From Pseudomonadota bacterium (GTDB lineage Bacteria; Pseudomonadota; Gammaproteobacteria; Pseudomonadales; Pseudohongiellaceae), in NCBI GenBank assembly GCA_022563075.1, contig JADFOC010000092.1, forward strand, positions 1 through 8,303: a DNA stretch of 8,303 nt. The letters are read 5' to 3'. The notes under the pieces are model-generated. The model worked only from the letters and a program-made list of their open reading frames with translations. It was not told where the DNA came from and made no database searches. The position numbers were made by a program, and so were the translations under genes. This document shows positions 5,716-8,303 of the stretch, in pieces (position 1 is the stretch's first letter; each line of letters starts with the position of its first letter).

Positions 5716-6804
5716 CTAGGCATGGGATTTTTCAAACTCTTGCATGAAGTCAGCCAGAGCCTGACAACCTTCCCTGGGCATGGCGTTATAGATTGAGGCG
5801 CGGGCACCGCCCACATAGCGGTGGCCTTTCAGCGCATACAATCCGTTGGCCAACGCCTGAGACAGGAATTCGTCCAACAAATCGTTGTTGGCCAGATTAA
5901 AGGTGACGTTCATGATGGATCGATGCGCAGTCTGCGTCGTTCCCAGATAGAAATCCGAATTGTCTATCACGTCATACAGCAAGGCTGCCTTGCTCTCATT
6001 GCGTGCCTCGATGGCGCCGATGCCACCGGAATCACGCAACCACTCCAGCACCAGCTTCATCATGTAGATTGCAAAAGTATTGTTGGTATTGGCGAGAGAG
6101 TGTTTCTCGGCATAGGTCTTGTAGTTGAGCAAGTTGGGTGTTTCTGGCAGTGCATGTGCAAGCAGATCCTCACGGATTATGACGCAGGCCAAGCCAGCTG
6201 GGCCCAGATTTTTCTGCAAACCGGCATAGATGATGCCGAATTGGGATACGTCGATCTTTCTGGACAACAGTTCAGAGGTCATATCCGCGACCAACGGAAT
6301 ATCTCCGGTGTCTGGAAATTGCTGCCAACGGGTACCGTAGATAGTATTGTTGCTGGTGATGTGAATATACGAAGTTTCCGGGTCCACACTCGCCGCATCG
6401 AAGTCCGGTATGCGATCGTAATTGCTGGCTTCACTGGTCGCCGCAGTAGTGATGCTGCCATAGCGGGTGGCCTCTTTTTTGGCCAGTTTGGCAAAATTCC
6501 CGGATTCTATATAGACGGCTTTTCTGGCCGGCAAGCGGTTAATCAAATTCAACGGTACGGCAGAAAATTGCATCTGCGCGCCGCCGTGTACGTAGAGTAT
6601 TTTGTAGTTCTCGGGAATACTGGCTAACTCAGTTAGCAATACATCGGCCTGGTTGATAATGGCATCAAATTCCTTCGAGCGATGGCTGATCTCGATTACC
6701 GAAGCCCCTAGGTTGTTATAATCAAGAAATTCCTGCTGTGCTTTCTCCATAACCGGCCTTGGCAGCATCGCCGGCCCTGCACTAAAATTAAAGACTCGAG
6801 TCAT
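5716..6804 (-). CDS. serC: Phosphoserine aminotransferase
   Basis: This PLP enzyme converts 3-phosphohydroxypyruvate and glutamate to O-phosphoserine and 2-oxoglutarate, the second step of serine synthesis, and can also serve pyridoxine synthesis. The protein has 362 residues, the same length as E. coli SerC. Visible are FNFSAGPAMLP (5-15), the substrate-binding HR at 41-42, the PLP lysine K198 in YAGLQKNLGPAGL (193-205) and R335 in GGARASIYNAMP. The PLP-stacking tryptophan (W102 in E. coli) aligns with F104 in SGNFA. The segment HITSNNTIYGT (148-158) and GGAQMQF (74-80) resemble Firmicutes/Bacteroidetes-type enzymes more than E. coli (which has NETI and GGGRGQF). ATG 6804 is preferred over an in-frame start at 6825 because homologues begin at MTRVFNFSAGP; GGA lies five to seven bases upstream. 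It follows serA by 27 bases, so the two form an operon. Confidence 0.95.
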   Translation of the reverse strand: MTRVFNFSAGPAMLPRPVMEKAQQEFLDYNNLGASVIEISHRSKEFDAIINQADVLLTELASIPENYKILYVHGGAQMQFSAVPLNLINRLPARKAVYIESGNFAKLAKKEATRYGSITTAATSEASNYDRIPDFDAASVDPETSYIHITSNNTIYGTRWQQFPDTGDIPLVADMTSELLSRKIDVSQFGIIYAGLQKNLGPAGLACVIIREDLLAHALPETPNLLNYKTYAEKHSLANTNNTFAIYMMKLVLEWLRDSGGIGAIEARNESKAALLYDVIDNSDFYLGTTQTAHRSIMNVTFNLANNDLLDEFLSQALANGLYALKGHRYVGGARASIYNAMPREGCQALADFMQEFEKSHA

Positions 6805-6831
6805 ATTTCCATTCCCAACGAGCAATGATTA

Positions 6832-8013
6832 CTAAAGTAAGCTGACCTTTATTACGTCCTCAATTCCAGAGATTGCAGTTACGGCTGCATCGCTGGGGGC
6901 GCATTCCAGGTCGATGAGGGTGTAAGCGACTTGGTCCCGGCTCTGGTTGAGCATGTCGATTACATTAATATTCTGATCTGCCAGTACCGACAATATCTGC
7001 CCCAGTATGGTCGGTACATTCTTATTACTGATGGCCAGCCGGGTACCCTTGGCTGCGTCCAGGGCACGATCCAGGTAGAGACCCGGGAAGTTCACGGAAT
7101 TTTTGATATTACCGTTATCGAGAAAATCCATCAGCTGATCGGCGGCCATGATGGCGCAGTTTTCTTCTGCCTCCTTGGTGCTGGCGCCGATATGCGGCAT
7201 AGAGATCACATTATCTCGACCCATTAATTCTGGTCGAGGGAAATCACTTACATATTTCCCCAACTTTCCAGACTCCAACGCTGCCTGAAGTGCGGCAGAA
7301 TCTACAATTTCATCTCGGGCAAAATTAAGCAGACAGGTGCCTGTACGCATTGCCGCAAACAACTCTTGGTTGATGAGATTTCGGGTGGAATCTATGGCCG
7401 GCAGATGCAGGGAAATAAAATCGGAGCTTGCTACCAGGGCAAGGATGTTTTCAATGCGTTTGACTTGATTCGGCAGACGCCATGCCGCTTCTACGGACAG
7501 CGCGGGGTCATAGCCCTGAACTTGCATGCCAAGATTGATGGCCATTTCGGCGACCATGGAACCGATGGCACCGAGCCCGATGACGCCGAGAGTCTTGCCG
7601 GAAATCTCACTGCCCTTGAATTGTTTCTTTTCCCGCTCCATTAGTTTCGAGAGCTCGGTGTAGTCGGCGACTTCAGTTTGCGTATTGGCGAAGCCGATGC
7701 CGGGAATAATGCCTCTGGATGCTAATAACAAGCCGCACAACACCAACTCCTTCACTGCATTGGCATTGGCTCCGGGGGTATTGAAAACCACCACGCCGAG
7801 TTCCGTGCAAACGCTGACGGGCACGTTGTTGGTCCCCGCACCGGCACGGGCGACGGCCTTCAAGCCTCCATTAATGATAGCCGCATCCAGTTTATGACTG
7901 CGTAAAAGGATCGCATCGGCATCGGTGACTGCGGCTCCGACTTCATAGTTCTGCTTCGGAAATCGTTCCAGGCCTCGTGCGGAGATCTGATTATAAGTTT
8001 GAATCTTGTGCAT
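6832..8013 (-). CDS. serA: D-3-phosphoglycerate dehydrogenase with C-terminal ACT domain
   Basis: It catalyses the NAD-dependent oxidation of 3-phosphoglycerate to 3-phosphohydroxypyruvate, the entry into serine synthesis. In the 393-residue protein, a substrate-binding domain (about 1-95 and 285-310) flanks a Rossmann domain with VIGLGAIG (144-151) and the NAD-ribose acidic residue D169. Catalytic residues are R233 (NFAR), E262 (RPEL) and H274 (PHIGAST). An ACT domain occupies about 322-393; relative to E. coli SerA, serine ligands N346 and N364 align with N332 and N350, while H344 aligns with N330. The NVPTILGQI and INVIDMLNQSRDQVAYTLID segments resemble the short SerA type of Firmicutes/Bacteroidetes. 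ATG 8013 is chosen for its homologous N-terminus (MHKIQTYNQI) and AGGA about nine bases upstream; a start at 8031 would only add six residues. It is first in the serA-serC operon, and feedback by serine is plausible but unproven. Confidence 0.95.
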   Translation of the reverse strand: MHKIQTYNQISARGLERFPKQNYEVGAAVTDADAILLRSHKLDAAIINGGLKAVARAGAGTNNVPVSVCTELGVVVFNTPGANANAVKELVLCGLLLASRGIIPGIGFANTQTEVADYTELSKLMEREKKQFKGSEISGKTLGVIGLGAIGSMVAEMAINLGMQVQGYDPALSVEAAWRLPNQVKRIENILALVASSDFISLHLPAIDSTRNLINQELFAAMRTGTCLLNFARDEIVDSAALQAALESGKLGKYVSDFPRPELMGRDNVISMPHIGASTKEAEENCAIMAADQLMDFLDNGNIKNSVNFPGLYLDRALDAAKGTRLAISNKNVPTILGQILSVLADQNINVIDMLNQSRDQVAYTLIDLECAPSDAAVTAISGIEDVIKVSLL

Positions 8014-8273
8014 GTTATTAAATCCTGGCAATTTTCAGATGCTACAGAGCGACGTCTTCGCAGGTTGTGTACGCTGCAAATTCCTGCGGCCCAAAGGTTG
8101 AAGATGGATCATTTGCTGTGATACAGCATGCCACCTGTTGGCAAATTCGGTGTCGGGAATCGGCTGTTTTCAAAGCGGGCAATTATGTCGCGAATTGCAT
8201 GGAAACTCCAGCCACAATTCTATCCCATTTCCAAATTTCACGGCTTTGGTAGGGTCCAGAGCGGGTCCGGGTT
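8014..8273. promoter_or_regulatory. serA upstream region with inverted repeats
   Basis: This stretch should contain the serA promoter. It holds two adjacent perfect inverted repeats, GCTGT-GAT-ACAGC (8115-8127) and TGCCA-CCTGT-TGGCA (8129-8143), and a looser CAATT-N8-AATTG (8180-8197). The repeats lie about 100-185 bases before the serA start, a suitable place for operators. No strong -35/-10 pair could be chosen by eye. A 61-codon plus-strand frame here (8067-8252) has no recognisable features and is not called as a gene. Confidence 0.4.
8115..8143. repeat. Tandem pair of short inverted repeats upstream of serA
   Basis: GCTGT/ACAGC with a three-base spacer is followed one base later by TGCCA/TGGCA with a five-base spacer. 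Both are perfect dyads on the DNA. This looks like a protein-binding site, possibly of a LysR-type or helix-turn-helix dimer, but it matches no named box that I can assign. It does not fit the LexA spacing. Confidence 0.4.
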
Positions 8274-8303
8274 ATGAGTGGCTTTTACCCTGAGGAACTG
8301 ACA
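8274..8303 (+). CDS. Possible 5' end of a divergent gene (first ten codons)
   Basis: ATG 8274 opens a frame (MSGFYPEELT) that is still open at the right edge; a stop lies upstream in frame at 8250-8252. A G-rich stretch (8262-8271) is a weak ribosome-binding site. Ten codons are too few to identify a family, and an open frame of this length can occur by chance. The position, divergent from serA, fits a gene start. Confidence 0.25.
   Translation, partial: MSGFYPEELT

Noticed and set aside
5821..6627. 268-codon plus-strand frame opposite serC
   Set aside because: It is the antisense shadow of a strongly conserved gene; its translation is not protein-like.
8067..8252. 61-codon plus-strand frame upstream of serA
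   Set aside because: No motif, no clear ribosome-binding site, and it overlaps the probable serA promoter dyads.
1..8303. CRISPR array, tRNA, insertion sequence or prophage gene
   Set aside because: No regularly spaced repeats, cloverleaf-like segment, transposase or phage protein was seen on either strand by eye.

Overview
The window looks like chromosomal DNA of a gammaproteobacterium, possibly a marine or environmental one. The support is a GreB with the GDRSENADY motif, a DinB with a C-terminal clamp-binding tail, a DUF1244 protein and moderate GC. No mobile element, tRNA, rRNA, CRISPR array or phage gene is visible. The lineage is an inference from protein similarity recalled from memory, not from a search.

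Layout. Positions 1-79 hold the 3' end of an unrecognised plus-strand gene, followed by a clear hairpin terminator. Next comes a leaderless M15/VanY-type zinc carboxypeptidase (171-719, TTG start). A 464-base stretch without a convincing gene follows (720-1183). It contains a terminator-like hairpin and a nine-codon ORF with a very strong ribosome-binding site just ahead of a ribosome hibernation factor (HPF/RaiA family, 1184-1555). A DUF1244 gene follows 12 bases later (1568-1864). These plus-strand genes converge at about 1864-1893 on a 14-bp hairpin that overlaps the stop of the first minus-strand gene.

Everything from 1893 to 8013 is on the minus strand. In transcription order it is serA and serC (serine biosynthesis, 27 bases apart), dinB (DNA polymerase IV), a haloalkane dehalogenase-like hydrolase with a predicted signal peptide, greB (transcript cleavage factor) and a GlxA-type AraC regulator. 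The last three are 21 and 10 bases apart and probably form one operon. Positions 8014-8303 are the serA upstream region, with two perfect short inverted repeats and perhaps the first ten codons of a divergent plus-strand gene.

Functionally, serA and serC encode the first two committed steps from 3-phosphoglycerate to serine. The HPF protein and GreB both act on the gene-expression machinery. The dehalogenase/greB/GlxA group is the least conventional neighbourhood. I see no clear evidence of a wholly new system. The most interesting points are the exported dehalogenase and its gene company, the serA-serC pair whose sequence signatures look unlike those of E. coli, and the leader region of the hibernation factor.
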